Shown here: in pieces, positions 29,601 through 38,715 of the stretch
Layout of the letters: every line of letters begins with the position of its first letter
Numbering within the stretch: the stretch's first letter is position 1
Assembly: GCF_030209835.1 (NCBI RefSeq)
Contig: NZ_JARVRF010000062.1
Location: forward strand, 1 to 51,101
Length of the DNA stretch: 51,101 nt
Direction of reading: 5' to 3'
DNA from: Arthrobacter sp. efr-133-R2A-120
GTDB lineage: Bacteria > Actinomycetota > Actinomycetes > Actinomycetales > Micrococcaceae
The notes under the pieces: generated by a model
Database searches by the model: none
The model's input: only the letters and a program-made list of their open reading frames with translations
What the model was told of the DNA's origin: nothing
Made by a program: the position numbers and the translations under genes

Positions 29601-30688
29601 GATGCGATCTCCTGGTAGGCAGCGAAGAGCAACGAGGTGTCCGGAACGTCGAGGATCCCGGGCTTCGCGACGCCGTCGAGCACCACGAAACGCAAGAGGT
29701 CTCCGCGGGACTTCTTGTCACGGCGCATGCCGTCGAGCAGGCCCTGCCAGCGGTCCCGGCGGTAGGTGACCGGCAACCCGAGTCCCTCGAGGATGGTGCG
29801 GTGCCTGTCGGCGTCGACGTCGGAAAGCCGGCCGACGCTGCGGGCGAGCTCTGCGGCGAACATCATGCCGACCGAAACGGCGGCGCCGTGCCGCCACGAG
29901 TAGCGTTCCACGAGTTCGATCGCGTGGCCGAGTGTGTGCCCGTAGTTGAGGATTTCGCGCAAGCCGGATTCCTTGAGGTCTTCGGAAACCACCTTCGCCT
30001 TGACGGCGATCGCACGTTCGATAAGCTCACGGAGCACTGCCGAGCCTGGATCGGTGACCTCTTCCGGCTTGTTTTCGACTAGCTCCAAGATCGCCGGATC
30101 AGCAATGAAGCCGCATTTGATGACCTCTGCCATTCCGGAGATCAACTCGTTCTTGGGCAGCGTCTGAAGCGTGTCCAGGTCCGCGAGGACAGCCGCGGGC
30201 GGGTGGAAGGAACCCACCAGGTTCTTGCCTTCCGCCGTGTTGATGCCGGTCTTGCCGCCCACGGACGCGTCCACCATGCCAAGGAGGCTCGTGGGCATGT
30301 GGATGACCTTGACGCCGCGCAGCCACGTGGCTGCGACGAATCCGGCGAGGTCGGTGACCGCGCCGCCGCCGACCGCCACAATGGCATCGGAGCGGGTGAA
30401 GTCGTTCTGGCCAAGCACTTGCCAGCAGAAGGCGGCAACCTGGATGTGCTTGCCTTCTTCGGCGTCCGGGATCTCGGCGGTGAGGGCGGTGAATCCGGCA
30501 GCCTCAAGTTCGGCGCGGACCGTATCGCCCGTAAGGCGCAAGGCACGCGGGTGGACCACCAGGACCCGCTTGACGCGCTCCCCCAGTTTCGCGGGAAGGG
30601 TCTCCAAGAGGCCGCGTCCGACGACGACGTCGTAGTTCTCGTTGGCGGACTGGCCAGTGACCTTGATGACAGTTGCTTCGTTGCTCAC
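29597..30688 (-). CDS. aroB: 3-Dehydroquinate synthase
   Basis: NAD-dependent enzyme that converts DAHP to 3-dehydroquinate, second step of the shikimate pathway. 363 residues. The nucleotide site is VAVGGGAVTDLAGFVAATWL near 107-126, then MPTSLLGMVDASVGGKTGIN and the zinc-ligand helix LNYGHTLGHAIEL with a His further on (YSWRHGAAVSVGMMFA). Four-base overlap with aroK upstream and with the TPR gene downstream. Confidence 0.97.
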   Translation of the reverse strand: MSNEATVIKVTGQSANENYDVVVGRGLLETLPAKLGERVKRVLVVHPRALRLTGDTVRAELEAAGFTALTAEIPDAEEGKHIQVAAFCWQVLGQNDFTRSDAIVAVGGGAVTDLAGFVAATWLRGVKVIHMPTSLLGMVDASVGGKTGINTAEGKNLVGSFHPPAAVLADLDTLQTLPKNELISGMAEVIKCGFIADPAILELVENKPEEVTDPGSAVLRELIERAIAVKAKVVSEDLKESGLREILNYGHTLGHAIELVERYSWRHGAAVSVGMMFAAELARSVGRLSDVDADRHRTILEGLGLPVTYRRDRWQGLLDGMRRDKKSRGDLLRFVVLDGVAKPGILDVPDTSLLFAAYQEIAS

Positions 30689-31251
30689 TTTTGCACTTCC
30701 TCTTTCAAGGCCGCGTATTCACGCAGTCTTTCCTCCACGTGGAGGGCGATTTCCGCCACGGTTCCGGACCGGACGTCGACGATGATGTCTGCAAGGCGTT
30801 CATAGACAGGACGCCGGGCGGCAAAAAGGGTCTCCCAGCGAGCCATGGCGTCGCCGGCCAGGAGTGGCCGGCCCGTGTTGCGGGCGATGCGCTCGGCGAC
30901 AGTCTCAGCGTCGCACTCGAGGTAGATCACGGTGCAATCACCCAGCAGCTGCTGCGTGCCGGAATCGAGCACTGCGCCACCACCAAGCGAAACCACCGCC
31001 CCGTGGATGTTCGCAGCTTCGACGGCGCGTGCCACCGTCCTGGCCTCGATCTCCCGGAAGGCATGTTCTCCGCGACCGGCGAAAATATCCGCGATCGTGC
31101 CGTGGTGCTCAACGATGACGGCGTCCGTGTCCACGAAGGGCACGCCCAATTGCTGGGCGAGCTGCTGGCCAATGACCGACTTACCGACGGCCATCGGCCC
31201 AACCAAAGCGATCGCGCGCCCATAACCGGCGCCCGAGCTACTGCGGACCAC
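30685..31251 (-). CDS. aroK: Shikimate kinase
   Basis: Phosphorylates shikimate at the 3-hydroxyl. 188 residues. Walker A is LVGPMAVGKSVIGQQLA near residue 17, the shikimate-binding Asp is in FVDTDAVIVE, the Arg in GEHAFREIEARTV, and the VVSLGGGAVLDSGT loop is near 90. The lid Arg lies in AERIARNTGRPLL. It starts at ATG overlapping the aroC stop by one base and runs into aroB with a four-base overlap. Confidence 0.96.
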   Translation of the reverse strand: MVRSSSGAGYGRAIALVGPMAVGKSVIGQQLAQQLGVPFVDTDAVIVEHHGTIADIFAGRGEHAFREIEARTVARAVEAANIHGAVVSLGGGAVLDSGTQQLLGDCTVIYLECDAETVAERIARNTGRPLLAGDAMARWETLFAARRPVYERLADIIVDVRSGTVAEIALHVEERLREYAALKEEVQK

Positions 31252-32450
31252 TAGTGGCCGACCGAGTCCAGGGTTGCCGGAATGCTGTCCAGGTAACCCC
31301 GAAGGTTCCGGGCGGTCTCGGCGACCGAATCACCGCCGAACTTCTCAGCAACGGCCTCGGCCAGCACGAGGGCAACCATGGCTTCAGCCACGACACCGGC
31401 CGCCGGAACGGCACAGACGTCGGAGCGCTGGTGATGCGCCTTGGCAGCCTCACCAGTGCTCACGTCAATGGTCTTCAACGCGCGCGGAACGGTGGCGATG
31501 GGCTTCATGGCGGCGCGGACACGCAGGACCTCGCCGATGCTCATGCCACCTTCAATGCCACCGGCACGGTTGGTCTTGCGGACGATCCGGCCGGTCTCGT
31601 CCTTCACGATTTCATCGTGCGCGGCGGAGCCTCGGCGGGCCGCCGTCAGGAAGCCATCGCCCACTTCGACGCCCTTGATCGCTTGGATGCCCATCAGGGC
31701 AGCAGCCAGGCGGGAGTCGAGGCGACGGTCCCAGTGCACGTAGCTGCCGAGTCCCGGCGGAAGACCGTAGGCCAAAACCTCGACAACACCACCGAGGGTC
31801 TCGCCTTCCTTGTGTGCCGCGTCAACCTCCGCCACCATGGCGTCGGAGGTTTCTCGATCGAAGCAACGCAAAGGATCGGCATCGAGGGCCAGAACGTCGG
31901 ACGGCACCGGCAGGGGGCGGCCTTCGGGCACGGTCACGCTCGCGATGGAAACAGTGTGGCTGACGAGCTCAATCCCAAGCTGCTTCAGGAATTGCGAAGC
32001 GACGGTACCCAAGGCAACACGCGTGGCGGTTTCCCGGGCGCTGGCGCGTTCCAGGACCGGGCGGGCCTCAGGGAACCCGTACTTCTGCATGCCCGTGAAG
32101 TCTGCATGGCCGGGCCGCGGACGTGTCAAGGGAGCGTTGCGGGCCTGGTCCGCGAGCAGCGCCGGGTCAACCGGGTCGGCAGACATGATCTGCTCCCATT
32201 TGGGCCATTCGGTGTTGCCGATCTGGATCGCGACGGGGCCGCCCTGCGTCACGCCGTGCCTGACTCCGCCGAGGATGCTCACTTCGTCCTGCTCGAACTT
32301 CATCCGGGCGCCGCGGCCATAGCCTAGACGGCGACGCGCCAAGGCGTCACGTATTTCCTCGCTGGTGAGTTCAACACCGGCGGGGACGCCTTCAATAATT
32401 CCGAGCAGTGCCGGGCCATGGGATTCACCGGCAGTCAACCAACGCAACAT
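31251..32450 (-). CDS. aroC: Chorismate synthase
   Basis: FMNH2-dependent final step of the shikimate pathway. 399 residues. Signatures: MLRWLTAGESHGPALLGIIE at the start, RRRLGYGRGARMKFEQDEV near 40-60, RPGHADFTGMQKYG, ASARETATRVA, and near the C-terminus HHQRSDVCAVPAAGVVAEAM. It lies 29 bases after aroE and overlaps aroK by a base. Confidence 0.97.
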   Translation of the reverse strand: MLRWLTAGESHGPALLGIIEGVPAGVELTSEEIRDALARRRLGYGRGARMKFEQDEVSILGGVRHGVTQGGPVAIQIGNTEWPKWEQIMSADPVDPALLADQARNAPLTRPRPGHADFTGMQKYGFPEARPVLERASARETATRVALGTVASQFLKQLGIELVSHTVSIASVTVPEGRPLPVPSDVLALDADPLRCFDRETSDAMVAEVDAAHKEGETLGGVVEVLAYGLPPGLGSYVHWDRRLDSRLAAALMGIQAIKGVEVGDGFLTAARRGSAAHDEIVKDETGRIVRKTNRAGGIEGGMSIGEVLRVRAAMKPIATVPRALKTIDVSTGEAAKAHHQRSDVCAVPAAGVVAEAMVALVLAEAVAEKFGGDSVAETARNLRGYLDSIPATLDSVGH

Positions 32451-32479
32451 ATATCCAATCCTGCCATGTAAGGCCCTTA

Positions 32480-33364
32480 CTAGACCCGCCGGGGAAGCCC
32501 GACTGAGTCACACATCACATCTATGACATCGGCGGTGACGTCAGCTCCGGAAAACAACCGGATTTGCTCCACGGCTTGATAGAGCAACATCTCGAGCCCC
32601 GGAACCACCACTCCGCCCCGCGAATGCCATGCTTCGGCAATGCGGCTGGGCCAAGGATCGTAGGCGACATCGAGCAGCACGCCGGTGGCGCCGGGAAGCT
32701 TGTCGTCGTCGGGAAGCTTGTCATCGTCGGGAAGCTGCTCAAGCTGCGTCGCAATGCCGTCTGCCGCCCGCGGCGGAAGCGTGGAGATCACCAGATCGGC
32801 TCCCGACATGGCTTCAGCAGCTTCGGCCAGCGGCCGGAGGTGAATGGAAAGCCCGACGGCGGCTGCCGCGGCTTTCGCCTCGGCGGCCCGTCCGGCGTCG
32901 CGCACAAAGACGTCAACGTGTTTCGAACCGAGTTCCCGGAGCGCCGCAATAGCCGCTGCGGACGTTCCTCCGCCGCCAAGGATCGCGGAGTTCGGCCGTT
33001 CAGTGACTCCTGCGTTCCTCACGGCTTCGACGATGCCGGCCACATCCGTGTTGTGGCCGACGCGCCGCACGCCTTGCTCAGTAGCTTCGAAAGCCACCGT
33101 GTTGATGACGCCCAAGTACGCGCCGGCTCCGCGGACCTCGTCGACTTGGTCCACCATGGCGGTCTTGAGGGGCATGGTGACGGACAAACCGCACCAGTGG
33201 TCCCCGGCCTCGAGTCCCGCCATGAAGGCCGGGAGCCGCTCGACGGTTACGTCGATCGCCGAGTATTCGATGTCGAGCCCGAGCTTCGCGTACGCCGCGC
33301 GGTGGAGCTCCGGTGACTTCGAGTGACTGATGGGGTGCCCCAGGACGGCAGCACGTCTACTCAC
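32480..33364 (-). CDS. aroE: Shikimate dehydrogenase
   Basis: NADPH-dependent reduction of dehydroshikimate. About 294 residues. The N-terminal substrate domain has VLGHPISHSKSPELHRAAYA, LSVTMPLKTAMVDQ with the catalytic Lys, and GHNTDVAGIVEAV; the Rossmann part has AILGGGGTSAAAIAALRELG. The GTG at 33364 is preferred because it overlaps the mltG stop as GTGA; the open frame continues to 33394. A run of short repeats (LPDDDK twice) interrupts the C-terminal third, in a surface loop by family alignment, so activity is probably kept. Confidence 0.94.
   Translation of the reverse strand: MSRRAAVLGHPISHSKSPELHRAAYAKLGLDIEYSAIDVTVERLPAFMAGLEAGDHWCGLSVTMPLKTAMVDQVDEVRGAGAYLGVINTVAFEATEQGVRRVGHNTDVAGIVEAVRNAGVTERPNSAILGGGGTSAAAIAALRELGSKHVDVFVRDAGRAAEAKAAAAAVGLSIHLRPLAEAAEAMSGADLVISTLPPRAADGIATQLEQLPDDDKLPDDDKLPGATGVLLDVAYDPWPSRIAEAWHSRGGVVVPGLEMLLYQAVEQIRLFSGADVTADVIDVMCDSVGLPRRV
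32693..32740 (-). repeat. 18-base in-frame tandem repeat inside aroE
   Basis: The unit GGGAAGCTTGTCGTCGTC occurs at 32693-32710, again with one change at 32711-32728, and partly at 32729-32740. It encodes LPDDDK repeated. The near-identity suggests a recent slippage duplication. Confidence 0.8.
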
Positions 33365-35046
33365 ACGCACCGTCCGGCGTTGGCCGCACACCACGCGTTG
33401 TACTGGTCAACGTACTTCAAGTGTTCCGCCAACGTGCTGGAGAACTTGGTCTCCTTGGTGTCGAGGTTGATGGTCACCCAGTAGAGGTAGTTGTTGGCTG
33501 TCGGCTTGGCGGCGGCATCGATCGCCGTCTTTCCGGGCGAACCGATGGGGCCGACAGGAAGGCCTACGTTGGCGTAGGTGTTGTAGGGATTGCTCTTGTC
33601 AGCCTTCTGGGCATCGGTCAAGTGGAAAGTCTTGGTACCCAGGCCGTAGGTAACGGTTGCATCCGACTGGATGAGCCCGTTCGTCTCGGTGTTGCCCGGC
33701 TTGAGCCTGTTGTAGATGGCGCCTGCTACGTTGCCGTAGTCGGCCTGGCCGCCTTCAGCCTGCACGATGCTGGCCACCGTGATGGTCTGGTATTGCTTCG
33801 CGGGATCCGTGACGCCCTGGGCCTTGAGCTCGTCGGTGGTGGCCGTGACGAGCTTCTGGAGGATGTCCTTGGCAGAGGTTCCAAGGGGGAAACGGTACTC
33901 ACCCGGTGCCAGGAAGCCTTCCAGGTTCTTTGCCGGGGCAGGGACACCAAACTGGGCAGGTGAATCACTGAGCGCCTTCAAGTCGGACAAAGGTATGCCC
34001 GAACCCTTGGCGATCGCATCAAGGGATTCACCGATGCGCAATCCCGCACTCAGCGCGAAGTACATGACCTTGGAAGAATCCTTGCCGAGGAGCACATTCA
34101 CCGCATCGGAGTTTTTCATTTCCGTTTTGAAAGTGAAATCACCCGGTGAGAGTTCACCCCCTGCAGCAGTGAAGGCCGCCACGAAAGAATCGGCGTCGGC
34201 GATGACGTGCTGGCTCTGGAGGTTGGTCGCGACCAGCTTGGGGCCGGAGCCCGGGGCCACAGTGATGGTGACCGAGCCGGTACCCGGGCCAGGGTAGTCG
34301 CTGACCTTGTCCATCCCGAGCAATGGCTTCAGGAACTGCGCCCCAACAGCGACCGCTGCGACGAACACGGTGAGGGTGAGCAGGAGCGCGACAAGACGGC
34401 GGCGCCTGCGGACCTTCTTCGAGGGGACCTTTGGCGCCGGAGTCGCGGCTGCCATGAGGTCGTGGGCGGCGTGCCCGTCATGGACCTCGTAGTCGAACTG
34501 GGGATCATGGTGCTCATAACCTTCGTCATGGGCATGCAGCTCGTGGAATTCGTCACCGTGTGCGACGTCGTAGCTGTGAACGGGTTCATCGTGCATAGCA
34601 TCGTGGTCGATGGCGTGATGATCTACGGCGTCGGGGTGCGCGACGTCGTAGTGCTCGACGTCTGGCTGCACTGTGTCAATGGGCTGCACTCTGTCAATGG
34701 GCTGCGCCGTGTCAATGGGCTGCGCCGTGTCAATGGGCTGCCGGAGGACGTCAGGCTGCTGCTGCAGGTCCTCTTGGGGCTGGACTGTTTCGCCGTGGAT
34801 GCCGTCGTCGTGGAAGTCAGCGGCGTGGGTGGTCGCTCCCGGGGCTGCCGGCGCGTAGTCCGGGACGTATGCAGGCTGTGGCTTCGGAACTGCGACAGGT
34901 TCAAAGTGGACAGGCACAGGCGGTGGCAGTACCTCCTGGTTCTGCGTCTCCAGGAAACGTTCCCTGGCACGGATTTCACGACGCGTCAGAGGCCTGGTGC
35001 GGTCTTCTGCTGCGTCGTTGGAGGGGTCGTTGTTGACCGGGCTCAC
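33361..35046 (-). CDS. mltG: Endolytic murein transglycosylase MltG with a long His/Asp-rich cytoplasmic region
   Basis: Membrane-bound enzyme that cuts nascent peptidoglycan glycan strands. 561 residues, much longer than the E. coli protein (about 340), because of a roughly 210-residue N-terminal region. That region has QPID-type repeats (about 103-127) and a segment with 16 His in residues 131-198. A basic stretch KKVRRRRRL and one transmembrane helix (about 218-236) follow, then the YceG domain outside the cell, with TVASIVQAEGGQADYGNVAG holding the conserved Glu and LIQSDATVTYGLG. GTG start shares a base with the ruvX stop; the stop overlaps aroE. Confidence 0.93.
   Translation of the reverse strand: MSPVNNDPSNDAAEDRTRPLTRREIRARERFLETQNQEVLPPPVPVHFEPVAVPKPQPAYVPDYAPAAPGATTHAADFHDDGIHGETVQPQEDLQQQPDVLRQPIDTAQPIDTAQPIDRVQPIDTVQPDVEHYDVAHPDAVDHHAIDHDAMHDEPVHSYDVAHGDEFHELHAHDEGYEHHDPQFDYEVHDGHAAHDLMAAATPAPKVPSKKVRRRRRLVALLLTLTVFVAAVAVGAQFLKPLLGMDKVSDYPGPGTGSVTITVAPGSGPKLVATNLQSQHVIADADSFVAAFTAAGGELSPGDFTFKTEMKNSDAVNVLLGKDSSKVMYFALSAGLRIGESLDAIAKGSGIPLSDLKALSDSPAQFGVPAPAKNLEGFLAPGEYRFPLGTSAKDILQKLVTATTDELKAQGVTDPAKQYQTITVASIVQAEGGQADYGNVAGAIYNRLKPGNTETNGLIQSDATVTYGLGTKTFHLTDAQKADKSNPYNTYANVGLPVGPIGSPGKTAIDAAAKPTANNYLYWVTINLDTKETKFSSTLAEHLKYVDQYNAWCAANAGRCV
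34665..34742 (-). repeat. 18-base tandem repeats encoding QPID units in mltG
   Basis: About four copies of an 18-base unit containing GTGTCAATGGGCTGC run in tandem, read on the minus strand as QPIDTA / QPIDRV / QPIDTV. Two adjacent copies are identical. The unit length keeps the frame, so copy number can vary without breaking the gene. Confidence 0.8.
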
Positions 35047-35633
35047 TATTGTCTTCCCCTCGTTGGAGAGTGTGGATCAATGCCGGAGGCCGGCAGCGGC
35101 GCACTGGCACCGTCAATGTGTTGGGGTGGCATAGGCGCCTGCACGCGCCTGCCCACATCTGCACCTCTGGCTTTTTGCATGTCGATCGCGTGCTGCAGAA
35201 TTCCGGCAGCGGCAACCTGATCCACCACTTTACGATGATCCTTGCTGCTCATGCCAGCTTCATGGAGATTGCGGTGGGCCGTCACGGTACTGAGCCGCTC
35301 GTCCACCATGTTGACTGGAACGTCGAGTCCACGGCGCTGCAAGTGGGCTGCCAGCAACTCCGCGTAGTCCGTAGCCATGACCGCAGAAGAATGTTCTTCA
35401 CCCTTCATCGTGCGCGGCAGGCCGACGAAAATCTGGACTACGCCGAGCTCCGCGACCTGCCGGACAATGACCCCGATGTCGGAATTCTTCTTGGCGTCCC
35501 GGCTCACCGTCTTGAACGGCGTTGCCAGGATCCCGTCCGGATCACAGACGGCAACTCCCACACGGACGGTGCCGACGTCTACCCCCAGTTTGATGCCCCG
35601 GGGGTAGTCGTCGTTGCTCGCAATGGCCTCCAA
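35046..35633 (-). CDS. ruvX: RuvX/YqgF-type Holliday junction resolvase-like protein
   Basis: RNase H-fold nuclease family linked to 16S rRNA 5' maturation and recombination. 195 residues. GVDVGTVRVGVAVCDPDGIL near residue 18 supplies the first catalytic Asp; IFVGLPRTMKGEE and VDERLSTVTAHRNL supply the Glu region, and DQVAAAGILQHAID the last Asp. A 50-residue tail with Pro and Gly is extra. It starts two bases after alaS ends and its stop overlaps mltG, the common alaS-ruvX-mltG-aroE order. Confidence 0.93.
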   Translation of the reverse strand: MEAIASNDDYPRGIKLGVDVGTVRVGVAVCDPDGILATPFKTVSRDAKKNSDIGVIVRQVAELGVVQIFVGLPRTMKGEEHSSAVMATDYAELLAAHLQRRGLDVPVNMVDERLSTVTAHRNLHEAGMSSKDHRKVVDQVAAAGILQHAIDMQKARGADVGRRVQAPMPPQHIDGASAPLPASGIDPHSPTRGRQ

Positions 35634-35635
35634 GA

Positions 35636-38314
35636 TCAGCGCTTGGCGATCGCGTCCACAACGGCCGCGAGGGCCGGTGCGATCTTCGCGGCGTCGGTTC
35701 CGCCGCCCTGCGCGACGTCGTCCTTGCCACCGCCGCCGCCGCCGAGGATTCCTGCAGCAACCCGAACGAGGGCGCCTGCCTTGACGCCCGCTTCACGCGC
35801 GGCCTCGTTGGTGGCCACGATGATGACGGGACGGTCGTTGCTGACACCGGCCACGGCAACCGTGGAAGCGTCGGAGCCGAGCCGGTTGCGCAAGTCCATG
35901 GCGAGGCTGCGGAGGTCGTCCGCTCCCCCGACCTGGCCGGCGTCGTGCGCCACTACCCGGACGCCTGCGGCATCCTGGGCCGTGGCGACTAGGTTCGCGG
36001 CGGCCGCGGTCAGCTGTTCCTTGCGGAGGCGGTCGAGTTCCTTTTCCGTCGCCTTGAGCTTGGCCAAGGTGCTGGAGATCCGGTCGGCCAACTGGCCCGA
36101 AGGGACCTTGAGCATCTCCGTGAGCTCGGTGACCAGGGCACGCTCGGCTGCGAGGTGCCGGAAGGCGTCAAGGCCGACGAAAGCCTCCACGCGGCGGTTT
36201 CCCGAACCAACGGACTGTTCGCCGAGCAGCGACAGGCTCCCGATGAGGGAGGTGTTGGCCACATGGGTGCCACCACAGAGTTCGCGCGACCATGCGCCGT
36301 CGATCTCCACAACGCGGACTTCGCTGCCGTAGTTCTCGCCGAAGAGGGCCATGGCGCCGAGCGCTTTCGCCTCGGCGAGGCCCATGACCTTGGTGTCCAC
36401 CCGGAAGTTGTTGCGGATGGCGATGTTCGAGACCTCTTCGATCTCGGACTTCGTGGCTGCACTCAATCCCTCGCCCCAGGCGAAGTCGAAACGCAGGTAA
36501 CCGGCCTTGTTGAAGGATCCGCGCTGGGTGGCTTCCGGGCCGAGGATCTGGTGCAGGGCGGCGTGCACGATGTGCGTGCCCGTGTGGGCCTGCTCTGCGG
36601 CGTGGCGGCGTTCGCGGTCGACGGCGGCGCGCACCAAAGCGTCCGAGGCGATCTCGCCTTCGCGGACGATCGCCTTGTGGACGCTCAGGCCCTTCACCGG
36701 GCGCTGGACGTCGAGGACCTCGACGACGAAGCCGTCACCGGTGATGAGGCCCTTGTCTGCGGACTGGCCACCGGCCTCTGCGTAAAACGGGGTCTCGTTG
36801 AGCACGAGCTCGATTTCGTCGCCCGTGGAAGCGTGGGCAACACGCCGCCCGGAGCTCACGATGCCGCGGACCCGCGCCTCGCCTTCCAGCTCGGTGTAGC
36901 CCGTGAAGACCGTCTCGCCCTCAGCCAGGAGCTCCTGGAAGGCTGAGACATCGGCGTGTCCACCCTTCTTGGCCTTGGCATCCGCCTGGGCGCGCTGGCG
37001 CTGTTCCAGCATGAGGCTGCGGAATTCGGCTTCGTCGACCTTCAGGCCGGCTTCCTCGGCCATTTCGAGGGTGAGGTCGATCGGGAACCCGTAGGTGTCG
37101 TGCAGGGCGAAGGCATCCTCGCCGGACAGCGGCTTGCCGGCAGCCTTGGACAGCACAACGGCCTCTTCAAGGCGCGCGGTGCCGGAAGCGATGGTGCGCA
37201 GGAAGGCTTTTTCTTCGGCGTAGGCGATGCGGCTGATGCGATCGAAATCGGTCTCCACGACGGGGTAGACGCCCTTCATGGCGTCGCGGGATGCCGGAAG
37301 CAATTGCGGGAGGCAAGCTTCTTCGACCCCGAGGAGGCGCATGGCACGGACGGCACGGCGGATCAGCCGGCGCAGGACGTAGCCGCGGCCTTCGTTGGAC
37401 GGGGACACGCCGTCGGAAATCAGCATGAGGGCCGAACGGATGTGGTCGGCGACGACGCGCATCCGGACGTCGTCCGTGTGGTGCGGGTCGTCAGCGGATT
37501 CGGCAGAGGTGTACTCCTTGCCGGACAAGGCTGCGGCCTTGTCGATGACGGGACGGACCTGGTCCGTTTCGTACATGTTCTCGACACCCTGCAGGATCAT
37601 CGCGAGGCGCTCCATGCCGAGGCCGGTATCGATGTTCTTCTTGGGCAGTTCGCCAACGATGTCGAAATCCACCTTCGAGCGGACGTTCTCGATCTGGTAC
37701 TGCATGAACACGAGGTTCCAGATTTCGACGTAGCGGTTTTCGTCCGCGATGGGACCGCCTTCGGCGCCATAGGCCGGGCCGCGGTCGTAGTAGATTTCCG
37801 AGCACGGACCGGCAGGACCGGGCTGCCCGGTGGACCAGTAGTTGTCCGCCTTCCCCATCCGCTGGATGCGCGAGGCGGGAATGCCCGTGTTCTTGAGCCA
37901 CAGATCCTGGGCTTCGTCGTCTTCCTCGTAGACGGTCACCCAGAGGCGCTCGACGTCCAGTCCGTAGCCGCCGTCGTCGACGCTCTTGGTGAGCAGTTCG
38001 AAGGCGAACTTGATGGCGTCTTCCTTGAAGTAGTCCCCGAAGGAGAAGTTTCCGCACATCTGGAAGAACGTCCCGTGCCGGGCGGTCTTGCCCACTTCCT
38101 CGATGTCGCCGGTGCGGATGCATTTCTGGACGCTCGTGGCGCGGTTGAAGGGCGGTTCCTCACGGGCGGTCAGGTAGGGAATGAAGGGAACCATGCCGGC
38201 CACAGTGAAGAGCAGGGAAGGGTCGCTGGATACGAGCGACGCGGAGGGGACGGCGGTATGGCCCTTGCTGACAAAAAAGTCCACCCAGCGTTTGGTGATC
38301 TCCTGCGACTTCAT
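35636..38314 (-). CDS. alaS: Alanyl-tRNA synthetase
   Basis: Class II synthetase, about 892 residues from ATG 38314 (the frame stays open to 38380 but family homology begins MKSQEITKRWVDFFVSKGHT). Motif-2 region HGTFFQMCGNFSFGDYFKED is near residue 80; the editing domain has AEQAHTGTHIVHAALHQILG, and the zinc-binding CGGTHVANT follows. The C-terminal C-Ala region is present, with DHD1-like coiled coil and a GGGGGGKDDVAQGGGTD stretch near the end, a known binding element. It leads a run of tightly spaced genes down to the aro genes. Confidence 0.97.
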   Translation of the reverse strand: MKSQEITKRWVDFFVSKGHTAVPSASLVSSDPSLLFTVAGMVPFIPYLTAREEPPFNRATSVQKCIRTGDIEEVGKTARHGTFFQMCGNFSFGDYFKEDAIKFAFELLTKSVDDGGYGLDVERLWVTVYEEDDEAQDLWLKNTGIPASRIQRMGKADNYWSTGQPGPAGPCSEIYYDRGPAYGAEGGPIADENRYVEIWNLVFMQYQIENVRSKVDFDIVGELPKKNIDTGLGMERLAMILQGVENMYETDQVRPVIDKAAALSGKEYTSAESADDPHHTDDVRMRVVADHIRSALMLISDGVSPSNEGRGYVLRRLIRRAVRAMRLLGVEEACLPQLLPASRDAMKGVYPVVETDFDRISRIAYAEEKAFLRTIASGTARLEEAVVLSKAAGKPLSGEDAFALHDTYGFPIDLTLEMAEEAGLKVDEAEFRSLMLEQRQRAQADAKAKKGGHADVSAFQELLAEGETVFTGYTELEGEARVRGIVSSGRRVAHASTGDEIELVLNETPFYAEAGGQSADKGLITGDGFVVEVLDVQRPVKGLSVHKAIVREGEIASDALVRAAVDRERRHAAEQAHTGTHIVHAALHQILGPEATQRGSFNKAGYLRFDFAWGEGLSAATKSEIEEVSNIAIRNNFRVDTKVMGLAEAKALGAMALFGENYGSEVRVVEIDGAWSRELCGGTHVANTSLIGSLSLLGEQSVGSGNRRVEAFVGLDAFRHLAAERALVTELTEMLKVPSGQLADRISSTLAKLKATEKELDRLRKEQLTAAAANLVATAQDAAGVRVVAHDAGQVGGADDLRSLAMDLRNRLGSDASTVAVAGVSNDRPVIIVATNEAAREAGVKAGALVRVAAGILGGGGGGKDDVAQGGGTDAAKIAPALAAVVDAIAKR

Positions 38315-38444
38315 TAGCTGATTACTTACCCTTCTCAATTCACTGCACATGAGTTTGTGCGCGGTTCTGGCATGTGCCATTGCCGCAGCTTCTAATTCTG
38401 CCCTGTTGACGGCCGCTTGGGCGAACCGCGGTGACTAGCGGCGG

Positions 38445-38675
38445 CTACTGGCTGCCGGCGTCGGACTCTACGATGCCGAGCGCGGCCCTGAGGTCGACTT
38501 CGCGTTCATTCATTCCGGCGCGCACGGCGTCGGCGAAGTCGTACACGCCGTCGGCCAGCCGCGCTACGGCGCGGTTCAGGCCGTCGGGACCAATATTGGC
38601 CTGTGCTTGGGTGATCTTGCGGAAGGCGATGACTCCGATTGCCACGCCGATCCCCATCCAGACAATTCTTTTCAC
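38445..38675 (-). CDS. Small membrane protein upstream of alaS
   Basis: 76 residues beginning at GTG 38675, set by AGGAAAACT before it; upstream frame overlaps the DUF948 gene and is not protein-like. Sequence KRIVWMGIGVAIGVIAFRKI gives one N-terminal membrane helix with basic flanks, followed by a helical cytoplasmic part (LNRAVARLADGVYDFADAVR, AGMNEREVDLRAALGI). It resembles the small uncharacterised proteins (DUF6167 type) found between DUF948 and alaS in actinobacteria. Function unknown. Confidence 0.75.
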   Translation of the reverse strand: MKRIVWMGIGVAIGVIAFRKITQAQANIGPDGLNRAVARLADGVYDFADAVRAGMNEREVDLRAALGIVESDAGSQ

Positions 38676-38715
38676 AGTTTTCCTGACATACGAAGATCGT
38701 GACTTACGAACGGAT

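Noticed and set aside
34480..34745. CRISPR-like array in the tandem repeats of mltG
   Set aside because: The units are 18 bases, directly adjacent without spacers, in frame and coding.
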